64,000 nt of DNA from Nocardia colli (GTDB lineage: Bacteria; Actinomycetota; Actinomycetes; Mycobacteriales; Mycobacteriaceae). Below, in pieces: positions 16,795 through 25,793 of the stretch (within the stretch, counting starts at the first letter, position 1; every line of letters starts with the position of its first letter). The translations under genes and the position numbers were made by a program. Under the pieces are notes generated by a model. It was not told the DNA's origin. It worked only from the letters and a program-made list of their open reading frames with translations, and made no database searches. Where the stretch lies: assembly GCF_008704205.1 (NCBI RefSeq), contig NZ_VXLC01000017.1, positions 62,001-126,000 of the forward strand, read 5' to 3'.

Positions 16795-16801
16795 GCACGG
16801 A

Positions 16802-16832
16802 TTGGCATTTTCCGCCGTCGATCAGCTAAAGT
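16802..16832 (+). promoter_or_regulatory. Possible promoter of tRNA-Gly
   Basis: TTGGCA (16802-16807), a 19-base spacer, then TAAAGT (16827-16832), 36 bases before the tRNA 5' end. The spacer is longer than ideal. Confidence 0.4.
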
Positions 16833-16868
16833 TCTATCTCGCATCACGGAGTCACCCGAGGTGCGAAT

Positions 16869-16940
16869 GCGGATGTAGCGCAGTGGTAGCGCATCACCTT
16901 GCCAAGGTGAGGGTCGCGGGTTCAAATCCCGTCATCCGCT
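16869..16940 (+). tRNA. tRNA-Gly (anticodon GCC)
   Basis: A 72-base cloverleaf. The acceptor GCGGATG pairs with CATCCGC, the anticodon arm is CACC-TTGCCAA-GGTG with GCC at the centre, and the T arm is CGGG-TTCAAAT-CCCG. CCA is not encoded. Confidence 0.96.
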
Positions 16941-17123
16941 CTTCGAAAACCTGGTCCCCGTTGCGTGAGACGGGTTCGAAACTGGTTGAGACGGGCCGTT
17001 CTAACCGTCTTCCCCACGCGGACAACAATTATCGGTGGCGGCAACGCGTTCGATGCCGCGCGCACCTGGTATCGCCTGTCGGACAACAGCTGAGCGGCGA
17101 GTTCTGTTCTGCCGCAGGGTGAC

Positions 17124-17606
17124 TCAGTGCTCCGACGTAGGCTCGAAGTCGGGGGCGGAGATTCGCTGGGTGTTCTGCACCAGAATGTCGGTGGTGCGAT
17201 CGATCCAGTCGCGGATCGCCTGCAACTCCGCGGGGGAGTACCTGGCCATCAGATCGGCCATTTCCGTGCCGAACGGGACGAAAACCGCGGCCAATAGTCC
17301 GTCGACTCGCTCGTTGGGTACGAGCTCCACGAGCACTTTGCGCCGGTCGAGCGGGTCGCGGGTGCGTTTCGCGTAGCCGGCCTTCTCCAGCCGATCCACC
17401 AAACCGGTGACCGCGCCGGTGGTCAAGCCGGTGTGCTCGGCGATGGTGCCGGCCGATACCGGACCGAGGATGCGCAGCGTGTCCATGCACTTGCGCTCGA
17501 CCGCGCTGAGGCCGAGCAGCTTGCCGGTCGCGGCATGGAAGTTCACCATCGCCGACGCGAATTCGCGGCCGAGGAGGGTCGGGTCCGCTGGCACCTCTTG
17601 CGTCAT
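17124..17606 (-). CDS. MarR-family transcriptional regulator
   Basis: 160 residues with the MarR winged helix: SAVERKCMDTLRILGPVSAGTIAEHTGLTTGAVTGLVDRLEKAGYAKRTRDPLDRRKVLVEL, including the wing motif DPxDRRxxxV. It is divergent from a membrane protein at 17687, with a TCTTAG-type palindrome at 17635-17649 between them, the normal arrangement for a MarR repressor controlling an exporter-like neighbour. The ligand is unknown. Confidence 0.87.
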   Translation of the reverse strand: MTQEVPADPTLLGREFASAMVNFHAATGKLLGLSAVERKCMDTLRILGPVSAGTIAEHTGLTTGAVTGLVDRLEKAGYAKRTRDPLDRRKVLVELVPNERVDGLLAAVFVPFGTEMADLMARYSPAELQAIRDWIDRTTDILVQNTQRISAPDFEPTSEH

Positions 17607-17634
17607 GCCTCCAACATACCTTAGTCTCTCGTTA

Positions 17635-17649
17635 TCTTAGTAACTAAGA
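17635..17649. promoter_or_regulatory. MarR operator candidate
   Basis: TCTTAGTAACTAAGA, a near-perfect 15-base inverted repeat (arms TCTTAGT/ACTAAGA) in the divergent spacer. A second partial copy, CCTTAGTCTC, lies to the left near 17619. Confidence 0.65.
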
Positions 17650-17686
17650 GGATTATCTCCTGAGATATTTCGAGGGAACGGGGTGA

Positions 17687-18577
17687 GTGTCCATGCACGG
17701 CACGATCGACAAGCGGAAGAAGGCCGGGTGGCTGGTTCTGATGGTCGCCAACACGGCCGTTGATCTGCTGCTGCCGACGGTGGTGTTCGCGCTGCTCGCG
17801 CCGACGGGATTGCCGGCCACGATCCGGTTGTCGCTCGGCGGGACGTTGCTGGCCGCCAAGGCCATCGGCGGCGGGTTGCAGACCGGGGAATTCCGGTGGC
17901 GCTTCGCCCTGGCCCTGACCGCGGTGTCCACCGCGGTGCTCCTCGGGTGCTACTTCAGCGGGTTCGGCGATACGACGAGCATGGTGGCGGGCACGGTCGT
18001 CGCCGGGCTGATCGTCCTCGGTGATCTCGCGCGAACGCGATTGCGGGGCAACCGGACACATCCGATCGACCGATTCGCCGTCCTGGTGCTCGCCGAAGTC
18101 GTGGCCGGCATCGTGCTGACCTCGATCAGCGGCGACGCGCGTTTCGTGCTGGCGCGCAGTTCGTTGTACATCGCCGTCGCCGGCATCGTCATCCTGGCCA
18201 GCACCTGGACGGACCACCCCTTCATGCGCGACGCACTCAAACCCGTTGCCGCGAAGGGAGACCCGCTGCGCGCCGACGGTTTCGACCGAACCTGGCTGAA
18301 ATCTGCGCGCTTCCGAACGATCTACCGCTTCGTCACCGCGACATTGGGTGTGGTGCTGCTGGTCGATGCGATATTGCGGGTCGTCGTGGTCTACAGCTAC
18401 TCGGCCGACGAGGCCGGAGAGTCGTCGCTGGTTTCCGGCCTGCCGCTGATCGTCCTGGTGGGCCTGTGGCTGTTCGTCAACCGCACCTTCGTCGTGCCCC
18501 GAGCGGAACGCCTGCTCGATCTGGAAATGGCTCAGGCGCAGCCGCTTCCGGCGGCCGATCGGCTCGGCGCCGGGTGA
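17687..18577 (+). CDS. VC0807-like multi-pass membrane protein
   Basis: 296 residues with about six to eight hydrophobic segments (for example WLVLMVANTAVDLLLPTVVFALL and IYRFVTATLGVVLLVDAILRVVVVY). The pattern fits the VC0807/DUF3159-like membrane protein group, whose function is not established. GTG 17687 is used; an ATG two codons later is equally possible. It is probably controlled by the divergent MarR gene. Its stop abuts the stop of the convergent D-amino-acid oxidase with no spacer. Confidence 0.7.
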   Translation: MSMHGTIDKRKKAGWLVLMVANTAVDLLLPTVVFALLAPTGLPATIRLSLGGTLLAAKAIGGGLQTGEFRWRFALALTAVSTAVLLGCYFSGFGDTTSMVAGTVVAGLIVLGDLARTRLRGNRTHPIDRFAVLVLAEVVAGIVLTSISGDARFVLARSSLYIAVAGIVILASTWTDHPFMRDALKPVAAKGDPLRADGFDRTWLKSARFRTIYRFVTATLGVVLLVDAILRVVVVYSYSADEAGESSLVSGLPLIVLVGLWLFVNRTFVVPRAERLLDLEMAQAQPLPAADRLGAG

Positions 18578-19513
18578 TCAGTCGGCGAGCATGCCCGCGA
18601 CCTCGCGGGCGCTGCCCCAGGACAGACTGACGCCCTGGCCGTCGTGGCCGTAGTTGTGCACCACCCGGGACTCGCCGATGCGCTCCTCGTCGAGGCGGAC
18701 CTCGGTGCGGCCCGGGCGCAGGCCGACTTCGTGGCCGACCACTTCGGCGGTCGCGAGTTTCGGTTCGACGGCGATGCAGCGGCGCAGGATCTGGTCGGCG
18801 ATTTCGGGATCCGGGTCCAGGCTCCACTGCCCGTGCTGGCGGACGCCGCCGAGGATGAGGCGGTCGCCGTGCGGGAAGAAGCCGGCCCATTCGGTTTCGC
18901 CGCCGAGTTCGACGTAGAAGTCCTCGATGCCGGGGTTTCGGACGATGACGTGCTGCCCGCGCACCGGTTGTACGGCGTCGTCGTCGGCGAGTTTGCCCGC
19001 CGCTACGCCGGTGCAGTTCACCACGACAGGTGCGGCGGCCGCGGGCTCGGCGAGGTCGTGCACGGTTCGCTGCTCGATCGTGATGCCTTGTGCGGTAAGG
19101 CGATCGGTCAGGTAGTGCAGGTAGCGGGGCAGATCGATCAGCGGGGCCGTGCACCAGAAGCCGAACCGCATACCCTCGGGCAGTTCGCTGGGTGTGCACA
19201 TCTGTACGTCGGTCAAATCTTCGACCCAGGAAGGCGGTTCGGGCCAGTTGCTCGAAACCTGAAGTCCGCGTTCGAAATGCAGGCCGGACGCGGGATCCTC
19301 GGCCAGCTCGGTGAATTCGGCGAAGGTCACTCGGCTCCACGCCAAATCCCGTGGCGTACTCCCGGGTCCCCACAACCCGCTCGCCACGGCCGACGTCGTC
19401 CGCTCGGGCGGCCGCTCCGCCCAGACCCGGACCCGATGGCCCTCCTCTGCCAGGCAGACCGCGGTGGTCAGCCCGATCACGCCCGCCCCCAGCACCAACA
19501 CATCATTTGCCAT
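18578..19513 (-). CDS. D-amino-acid oxidase family FAD flavoprotein
   Basis: 311 residues. The N-terminal FAD motif is VLVLGAGVIGLTTAVCLAEEGH (GxGxxG at 9-14). Family blocks include VNCTGVAAGKLADD, VQPVRGQHVIV, the substrate-arginine region GLRPGRTEVRLD, and HNYGHDGQGVSLSWGSA near the C-terminus. D-amino-acid oxidases deaminate D-amino acids with O2 to keto acid, ammonia and H2O2. A homolog (Aao) exists in mycobacteria. The start is ATG 19513. Confidence 0.88.
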   Translation of the reverse strand: MANDVLVLGAGVIGLTTAVCLAEEGHRVRVWAERPPERTTSAVASGLWGPGSTPRDLAWSRVTFAEFTELAEDPASGLHFERGLQVSSNWPEPPSWVEDLTDVQMCTPSELPEGMRFGFWCTAPLIDLPRYLHYLTDRLTAQGITIEQRTVHDLAEPAAAAPVVVNCTGVAAGKLADDDAVQPVRGQHVIVRNPGIEDFYVELGGETEWAGFFPHGDRLILGGVRQHGQWSLDPDPEIADQILRRCIAVEPKLATAEVVGHEVGLRPGRTEVRLDEERIGESRVVHNYGHDGQGVSLSWGSAREVAGMLAD

Positions 19514-19951
19514 ATTCGGACGGTACTCACGAATCCCGTTCTCCGGCTTGGAAAGAACGAATGCGCGAGACCGAGCAAGCCTTCGCGAATGTTGCCCGCC
19601 GCACCCTGAACCACCCTCCCGCACCCACATCAGCCCGCTGCGCACGCATCGATCCGCCGCGCCTGAAGTAGCCAGCAATTCCGCGCGCACCCGAAGGATT
19701 CGTACGCCGAGTGCGCCGAGCCGAGCCGCGCCTTGGGCCCGCCACCCACAACTGGCCCGCCGCGTGCAAAGCGACCCGCTGCGCCTAAAGCGGCCTGCCG
19801 CGCGCAAACCGGCTGGGCGCGCCGAGAACTGCTAGCGATATTGTGCGCGGCTCGACAGTTCGTTCGCGGCGTGCTCGTGGCTGATCACGACATCAATGTC
19901 GACGTGCGGCAGCGCCGGGTATCTCTGCCCGCAACCGAAGCGGCCGCGGTT
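19514..19951. other. Gene-poor spacer with degenerate GC-rich repeats
   Basis: 438 bases without a convincing gene. Related strings recur: CCGCGCCTGAAGTAGCC (about 19660), CCGCGTGCAAAGCGACCC (about 19760), and CTGCGCCTAAAGCGGCC followed by CCGCGCGCAAACC (about 19780-19810), giving a loosely periodic tract between about 19650 and 19820. No ORF here has a plausible ribosome site or recognisable product. Confidence 0.5.
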
Positions 19952-20359
19952 CTAGTCGCCGGGAGCCTCGGTCTCGTGCAGCACCCGCCAGCTGTAGCGC
20001 GGCGGGAGGCCCTCGGCGGTCAGGACCGCGGTCGTCCAGCGGTCGGCGTGTTTGCCGTCGAAGTGATGCCGCTCCATGAAACGGACGACGGTCACGTTCC
20101 CCTCGGCGAACAGCACCTCCACCTCGGAGATCTCGATATCGAGACCGGGCCGGGCGTTGCGCGCGCGCCGCAGGCCGGACAGCAGCTCGGAGCGGCTCAT
20201 GCGCGTGCCGTCGGTGGTCACCATGGACATCGTGTCGTGCTGAGTCGCGGCGAAACGCTCGAGCACCTCCGGCTCGGCATCGGTCCCCAACCAGGTGGCG
20301 AGCAGCGCGTGCACGGCCTCGACTTCGGCCACCGGATCGAGCGAATCGGAAGCAGACAT
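19952..20359 (-). CDS. NTF2-like / DUF4440-type protein
   Basis: 135 residues of the small alpha+beta NTF2-like class: an N-terminal helix pair (DPVAEVEAVHALLATWLGT), then DTMSMVTTDGTRMSRSELLSGL, and strands ending RYSWRVLHETEAP. Such proteins are often monomeric or dimeric pockets with isomerase-like or unknown roles. The start is ATG 20359. No operon partner. Confidence 0.65.
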   Translation of the reverse strand: MSASDSLDPVAEVEAVHALLATWLGTDAEPEVLERFAATQHDTMSMVTTDGTRMSRSELLSGLRRARNARPGLDIEISEVEVLFAEGNVTVVRFMERHHFDGKHADRWTTAVLTAEGLPPRYSWRVLHETEAPGD

Positions 20360-20557
20360 CTCCGCAGACTACTCGAGCGGAACGCCCGCGCAGTCCAGCG
20401 ACGCGACGGCCGATCGGTGTCCGGCATGCGCCACCCGACGCCAACGAGTCGCGCGGTGTGCCCCGTGTGGATAGAGGACATTTGAAAGGGTCTGGGGCGC
20501 ACCGATAGCCGATCTTGTCCGGTAGTCGACCGGCGGCAATGCGGCTACCATGCGCTA

Positions 20558-21958
20558 ATGCGATGGGGGAGGTTGGGCGACCGACTGCACCGCGCGGCGT
20601 TACTGCTTGCGGTGCTGGTAGCGGTTGTCTGCGGCCTCGGCATCGCGGCGCTCACCTGGTGGCTGCTGTGGCTGGCGCTCGGGGCGAAGGCGGAGACGCC
20701 GAATCAGCTGGACCTGACCAAGATCGCGTTGGCGGTGGCGGCCGGCGTCGGTGGCGCCGTCGCGTTGGTGGTGGCCTACCGGCGGCAGCGCGACCTCGAA
20801 CGCGGACGCTTCGCCGAATTGTTCGGCGCTGCCTCGCGACAGCTGGGCGATTCGGATGTGGCGGTGCGGATCGCGGGCGTCTACGCGATGACCGGGATCG
20901 CCGACGAGTTCCGATCGACGAGCCGGCGCCAGCAGTGTGTCGACGTGCTCTGCGCTTATCTCCGACTGCCCTATGACCCGATGGCCGGCGCGAACCACCT
21001 CGTGTCCCAGGCGGAAACGGTCGACGAATCAGGCCTGAAGGTCGAACGCGTCTACCAGTTCCGGCAGAACGATCGGGAGGTGCGCCGCACCATCGTGCAG
21101 GTGATCGCCGATCACCTGCAGCGGTCGGCCGACGTCTCCTGGTCGGACTGCGACTTCACCTTCAACAACGCGGTCATCGAACGCGCCGACTTCCGGCACG
21201 CGGTGTTCGCCGGGCGGAAGACCTCGTTCGCCCGTGCGGTATTCAGCGGCCGCACCACCTTCGAACACGCGACCTTCGCCGGTCCACAGGTCAGCTTCCG
21301 GGAGGCGACCTTCGACGGCGGACCCGTGTTGTTCGACCATGCGCAGTTCGGTTCGACCCGGCCGGAAAAGGTCGCACGTGCCGAGTACGGCACCACCTTC
21401 GACGGCGCGCGGTTCGACGGCTCGGTGTCCTTCGAGCAGGCCGTTTTCGTCGGCCCACGCACGACCTTCGCCGGTATCCGTACCACCGGGAAGCGAACTT
21501 CGTTCCAGGACACCAAGTTCCACGCCGACCTCACCTCGTTCGAATGCGCCACGCTGGACGGTCAGCACCTCGCCTTCACCGGCGCGGACATCTCCAGCCC
21601 GCGAATCACCTTCTCGGGAGCCCAGTTCGAGGCAGGCACCGTCGCCTTCGACGAGACCCGGATCGGCGCTCCCGCGCGCATGCGCAATCGGGGTACCCGC
21701 GAAACCGACTTCAGCCGAGCCGAATTCCACGGCAAGACCACCTTCGCGGGCACCACCTTCGCCGGCCGCTCCGTCGATTTCAGCGAGGGCGACTTCTTCG
21801 GCGATATCTCGTTCGTCGACGCCCGGTTCAACGCCGCCGAGATCACCTTCGACCGGCCGACGGCCTGGGTCGGTACCCACTTCGACTGGGACGACATCCC
21901 GACCCGCAAGCCGGCCAATGTCAAACCGAACCCATGGCCGCCGGAGCTGCCCGAGTAA
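20558..21958 (+). CDS. Two-TM membrane protein with pentapeptide-like beta-helix
   Basis: 466 residues. Two N-terminal membrane segments (about 13-42 and 54-74) are followed by a conserved stretch (RFAELFGAASRQLGDSDVAVRIAGVYAM) seen in related actinobacterial proteins. From about residue 200 a long run of A-x-F-x-G-type five-residue repeats follows (for example FARAVFSGRTTFEHATFAG), with Phe rather than Leu at the centre. Pentapeptide repeats build a square right-handed beta-helix. The function of this membrane-anchored form is unknown. Confidence 0.75.
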   Translation: MRWGRLGDRLHRAALLLAVLVAVVCGLGIAALTWWLLWLALGAKAETPNQLDLTKIALAVAAGVGGAVALVVAYRRQRDLERGRFAELFGAASRQLGDSDVAVRIAGVYAMTGIADEFRSTSRRQQCVDVLCAYLRLPYDPMAGANHLVSQAETVDESGLKVERVYQFRQNDREVRRTIVQVIADHLQRSADVSWSDCDFTFNNAVIERADFRHAVFAGRKTSFARAVFSGRTTFEHATFAGPQVSFREATFDGGPVLFDHAQFGSTRPEKVARAEYGTTFDGARFDGSVSFEQAVFVGPRTTFAGIRTTGKRTSFQDTKFHADLTSFECATLDGQHLAFTGADISSPRITFSGAQFEAGTVAFDETRIGAPARMRNRGTRETDFSRAEFHGKTTFAGTTFAGRSVDFSEGDFFGDISFVDARFNAAEITFDRPTAWVGTHFDWDDIPTRKPANVKPNPWPPELPE

Positions 21959-21961
21959 CGG

Positions 21962-23089
21962 TTACACGTCCGCGTACGGTCGAATCCTGGTCCAGGACTG
22001 CGCGTTCAGTCGTCCCAGCGTGTAACCCTTCAGCAGATCGTCGGCGATCTTCCGGGCGATCAGTTCGTACACCGCCTGGGTGGGATGGGCCAGATCGCTG
22101 GTGGTGAGGCAGCGGCGGATGGCCGGCTCGACCGTGTCCTTCTCGCCGAGATACGGCACCGAGACGCCGTGCAGCTGGGCGAATCCGGTGAGGTCGAATG
22201 CCTTCGCGTTGTCCGCGACGTAGGTCATCCAGTCGCACATCCGCACCAGCGTCACGTGGTTCTGCGCGGCGCCCGGCTGTGGGTCCTTGGCGGTCATCGG
22301 CCAGTGCTGGGCGAAGTAGTCGAGCACCTCGTTGAACCGGGCGGTGTTGGCCGAGAACTGGTCCACCTGTTTGCGTTTGCCGTCGGCGATCTGATCCTGG
22401 AACCGGATCGAGACGGTCGGGCTGGGCAGATCGATCAGCATGAAGTGGTTGCGATCGGGCGGGCCGGGGAAGGCGTTGGCGATGCTGTCGACCAGGCCCT
22501 TGATCTCCGCGACCACGGGCGTGATGCCGGTGCCCGCCTTGTCCTTCATCCCGCGCGGAACCTCGAACACGCCGTCCGCGGAGGTCATGACGTTGCCCTC
22601 GGCGCGTTCGGCGGTGACGATGTCGTTCAGCCCGATCCAGATGATGTGCATGGTGTCGCCGGTGTACTGGTCGCCCAACGCTTTTCGGGCCTTGATGTAC
22701 TGCGCGACCTGCGTCTTCAGGTAGCCGAGCGCGCCGGCCTTGGGACTCCAGTCCGAGCCCGCGATCGCGCCGCCCTCGGCGTAATTGGCATAGCGCACCG
22801 GCGGATTCGAGTCGACGTCGGTTTTCAGCAGCATCGAGTGCTTGGTCAGGCTGCGATGGTATTCGGTGGCCTGCTCGGTGAGCTCCTTGGTGGACTGGAC
22901 CAGCGGATCCGCGCCTGCCCACTCGATCAGGAAGTCGGTCCAGTTCTTTCCGTCGCTGTAGCGGCCGATCTCGTTGGTGCGCATCGCTTTGATGGCGCGC
23001 GCGAACAACCCGGTCGGGGCCTCGCGTTTGTTTCCGACGTCGGACAGACTGTCCCCGAGCACGATCAGATTCTGCAGGGCGATAGGCAT
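21962..23089 (-). CDS. SGNH/GDSL-family hydrolase
   Basis: 375 residues. The SGNH blocks are in order: nucleophile S14 in VLGDSLSDVGN, NYAEGGA (block II Gly), N155 in IGLND (block III), and D332/H335 in SDLAHPTQ (block V). The arrangement resembles the lecithinase/hemolysin-like esterase group. There is no clear signal peptide from ATG 23089, although upstream codons can be read. It is probably an esterase or phospholipase; the substrate is unknown. Confidence 0.82.
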   Translation of the reverse strand: MPIALQNLIVLGDSLSDVGNKREAPTGLFARAIKAMRTNEIGRYSDGKNWTDFLIEWAGADPLVQSTKELTEQATEYHRSLTKHSMLLKTDVDSNPPVRYANYAEGGAIAGSDWSPKAGALGYLKTQVAQYIKARKALGDQYTGDTMHIIWIGLNDIVTAERAEGNVMTSADGVFEVPRGMKDKAGTGITPVVAEIKGLVDSIANAFPGPPDRNHFMLIDLPSPTVSIRFQDQIADGKRKQVDQFSANTARFNEVLDYFAQHWPMTAKDPQPGAAQNHVTLVRMCDWMTYVADNAKAFDLTGFAQLHGVSVPYLGEKDTVEPAIRRCLTTSDLAHPTQAVYELIARKIADDLLKGYTLGRLNAQSWTRIRPYADV

Positions 23090-23328
23090 GGATTTACTCG
23101 CAGTCCTGTATCTCGCGCCATCGGCGCGAGTTTCGATAAAAGAGTCGCAAAGTGCGAATCCCCGCAAGGCCTTTCGGAGTACGTCAAGGGTACTCATTCG
23201 GGCGCTCCGCCATGCCCAACTCGAAAAACAAACCACGACCGGAGAAATCGTCACCGTGGGTGACAATTCGGAGTGATCAGTCGGTATGCCCGAGGGGCGG
23301 CATCTGGATAGATGCCGCCCCAGATCAT

Positions 23329-23724
23329 TTAACTCGGCCAGCCACCGTACGGGACGGTGATCAATTCCATGAAGTGGCCGTTGGGGTCCAGGAAGTAGAC
23401 GCCGCGGCCGCCGTCATTGTGATTGATCTGGTTGACGCCCTGTTGACGTGGGTCGGCCCAGTGCTCCAGTTGGTAGCGCTGGATCTTGGCGTAGGCCACG
23501 TCGAATTCGGGTTCGGAGATCAGGAATGCGTAGTGCTGGGGCGAGATTTCTGTGACGTGCGGTGGCACGTTCGCGAAATCGAAGGTTACCGAGTTGTCCA
23601 GCGGCAGTGGAATGAACGGGCCCCATTCGGCCCCCAGTTCCGTGCCGAGGATGTCTGCCCAGAATTCGGCGGTCACGCGATTATCCCGGCAACCGACAAT
23701 GGTGTGATCGAACTGTACTGACAG
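23329..23724 (-). CDS. VOC-superfamily (glyoxalase/dioxygenase fold) protein, apparent CTG start
   Basis: 131 residues if started at CTG 23724. The first strand LSVQFDHTIVG and the line RVTAEFWADILG are typical of VOC domains, as is VYFLDPNGHFMELIT at the end. AAGGAG at 23733-23738 lies 8 bases before the CTG, and no ATG, GTG or TTG is suitably placed. The first in-frame GTG (23676) would delete the opening beta strand and its His7. The substrate is unknown; it may be a lyase or dioxygenase-like protein. Confidence 0.75.
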   Translation of the reverse strand: MSVQFDHTIVGCRDNRVTAEFWADILGTELGAEWGPFIPLPLDNSVTFDFANVPPHVTEISPQHYAFLISEPEFDVAYAKIQRYQLEHWADPRQQGVNQINHNDGGRGVYFLDPNGHFMELITVPYGGWPS

Positions 23725-23732
23725 GGGAATTT

Positions 23733-23738
23733 CTCCTT
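23733..23738 (-). promoter_or_regulatory. Ribosome binding site deciding a CTG start
   Basis: AAGGAG on the minus strand, 8 bases before the CTG at 23724. It is the only strong ribosome site for the VOC gene. Confidence 0.65.
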
Positions 23739-23864
23739 GTGCCGTGACGGTCCCGACCCCGGGCTCGGTACAAGGCGGCCAACGGGAGCACCGTCACGAG
23801 CAACGACGCTAGCAAACGTCCCATGGATTTCGCCAGTATCCAGTGACACAGGCCATGATTCAGT

Positions 23865-24947
23865 TCAACGGGGCAGGCACAGGGCCGCGCGATAGCCACC
23901 GTCGGCGGTCGGGCCGGACTCGAAGGTGCCGCCGAGTAATTCGGCCCGTTCGGCCAGGCCGACCAGCCCGTGCCGGGAGCTGGGCAGCGCCACCGCGGGA
24001 CGGGTCGACCTGGTGTTGGTGACGGTGACGCCGAAGTGGTCGCTGTCGTGCCACAGCTCGATGGTCGCGGTCGCGCCGGGCGCGTGCTTGCGGACGTTGG
24101 TGAGGGCTTCCTGCACGGTGCGATAGATGGTGCGCTGGCCGGGCGCGGACAGGTCGTCGGGTAGTTCGCCGTGCAGCTCGACCGGAATCCCGCTGGAGTC
24201 GAGCAGCTTTCGCAGATCGGCGAGCGTCGGCTGGGGCGTGAGCTCGGTGCTCTGACCGCCCGCGGCGCGCAGCAGCGTGACCATGTGGCGGAGCTCGTCG
24301 AGGGTGTCGACGCTGAGCCGGCGGATGGTGCGGGCGGCGTCGGCCGCGTCGGGATCGGTGGCCGCCACCTGCAGCGCGCCCGCGCGCACGGCGATCAGGC
24401 TGACCTGATGGGCGACGACGTCGTGCATCTCGCGGCCGATCTGCGCGCGTTCACGGGCCAGGACGGCTTGGGCATGCAGCTGGCGTTCGTGATCGCGCGC
24501 CTCCTCGATCTCGACCAACCGTTCGGAGAGGTCGCGGCGGGTTCGCACGAGCTGCCCGAGCAATGCCGGTGCGCCCGCCCAGGCCAGCGAATAGGCGAAG
24601 GAGACGAGCGCGCCGCGCTGGTCGAACGCGTCGCCGAGCGGCCACGGGGCGGACGCGGCGATCGAGGTGGCGAGCACGGCCGCCCACAGCAGCGCGCGGT
24701 TGCTCGTGCGTTCGGCCAGCGTGTACAGCGCGACCGCGGGGGCGACGAGGATATCGAGCATCCAGCTCACGGGAAGCGTCAGGACGAAGGTCAGCAACGG
24801 GAAGCGGCGGCGCAGCAGCAACGCGGCGCAGGCCAGAACCGCGGCGGCGAGCTCGAGCCGGGTGCTGACGCCGCCGTCGACGAGCACGTCGGCCACGGCG
24901 ATCGCGACGAGCGCCAGGTCGATCAGCCACGCCGGGAACCGGTTCAC
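23865..24947 (-). CDS. NarL-type sensor histidine kinase
   Basis: 360 residues. Several N-terminal membrane segments (about 10-130) precede a HisKA_3 domain with H175 in REMHDVVAHQVSLIAVRAG, and a C-terminal HATPase (N box EALTNVRKH, glycine box HGLVGLAERAELLGG). It should autophosphorylate and pass phosphate to the response regulator encoded just upstream; the two genes overlap by four bases (ATGA). The signal is unknown. Confidence 0.9.
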   Translation of the reverse strand: MNRFPAWLIDLALVAIAVADVLVDGGVSTRLELAAAVLACAALLLRRRFPLLTFVLTLPVSWMLDILVAPAVALYTLAERTSNRALLWAAVLATSIAASAPWPLGDAFDQRGALVSFAYSLAWAGAPALLGQLVRTRRDLSERLVEIEEARDHERQLHAQAVLARERAQIGREMHDVVAHQVSLIAVRAGALQVAATDPDAADAARTIRRLSVDTLDELRHMVTLLRAAGGQSTELTPQPTLADLRKLLDSSGIPVELHGELPDDLSAPGQRTIYRTVQEALTNVRKHAPGATATIELWHDSDHFGVTVTNTRSTRPAVALPSSRHGLVGLAERAELLGGTFESGPTADGGYRAALCLPR

Positions 24948-25591
24948 GGCAGCAGACCGGCTCGCTGTGCCAGCAACGCGGCCTGCACCCGGCTGGTCAC
25001 CCGCAATTTCGTGAAGATGGCGCTGACGTGGTCCTTCACCGTGCCCACGCTCAGGTGGATCTGCTGGCCGATCTCGGCGTTCGACAGGCCGGCGGCGATC
25101 AGCACCAGCACCGCGCGCTCCCGCCCGGTGAGCCGTTCGACGCGCGCGGCGTCGGCGTCGATGCCCGCGGCGGTGGCCGGTTCGGCGTTGCGCAACAGGG
25201 CCGCCGAGGCTTTGGGGGACAGCACGACGCCGCCCGCGGCGAGGGTGCGGGTCAGCTGGGCGAGCTGCTCGGGTTCGGTGTCCTTGAGCACGAAACCCGC
25301 TGCGCCGGAACGCAATGCGGACAGGATGTAGTCGTCGGTGTCGAACGTCGTCAGCATCGCGACCACGGGCGGGTCGGGCGCGGCGCGCAACTGTCGCAGC
25401 ACGGTCAGCCCGTCGACATCGGGCATCCGGATGTCGAGCAGCACGACGTCCGGTCGCGCCGCCGTCACCGCCTGGACCGCTTCCGCCCCGGTCGCCGTCG
25501 CGACCACCTCGATGTCGGCGGCCGCATTCAGGATCATCTCGAAACCGGACCGCACCAGCGCCTCGTCATCGACGACGACCACCCGAATCAC
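24944..25591 (-). CDS. NarL/LuxR-family response regulator
   Basis: 215 residues: a receiver domain with phospho-acceptor D53 in VLLDIRMPDVDG, then a LuxR-type HTH (LTGRERAVLVLIAAGLSNAEIGQQIHLSVGTVKDHVSAIFTKL). GTG 25591 follows an AAGGAGG ribosome site, so the upstream in-frame extension is rejected. It is the first gene of a pair with the histidine kinase. Confidence 0.92.
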   Translation of the reverse strand: MIRVVVVDDEALVRSGFEMILNAAADIEVVATATGAEAVQAVTAARPDVVLLDIRMPDVDGLTVLRQLRAAPDPPVVAMLTTFDTDDYILSALRSGAAGFVLKDTEPEQLAQLTRTLAAGGVVLSPKASAALLRNAEPATAAGIDADAARVERLTGRERAVLVLIAAGLSNAEIGQQIHLSVGTVKDHVSAIFTKLRVTSRVQAALLAQRAGLLP

Positions 25592-25793
25592 CCGCCACAC
25601 CTCCTTCGCCCAGGCCTGTTCCTGCACGTGAGCCTAGATCCCGCCCAGGCGCCGGCCCGTCGGCGAGGCGGGTGCGACGGCCGACCGGCGGGGATGGTCC
25701 AGCCGGTCGGCGGGTCACCGCCCGCCGCTGGGCGGAGATCATCCGGACGCGTGCCGGATACCGGATGAATCGGGCGTTCTCGACGCTGAAGGT

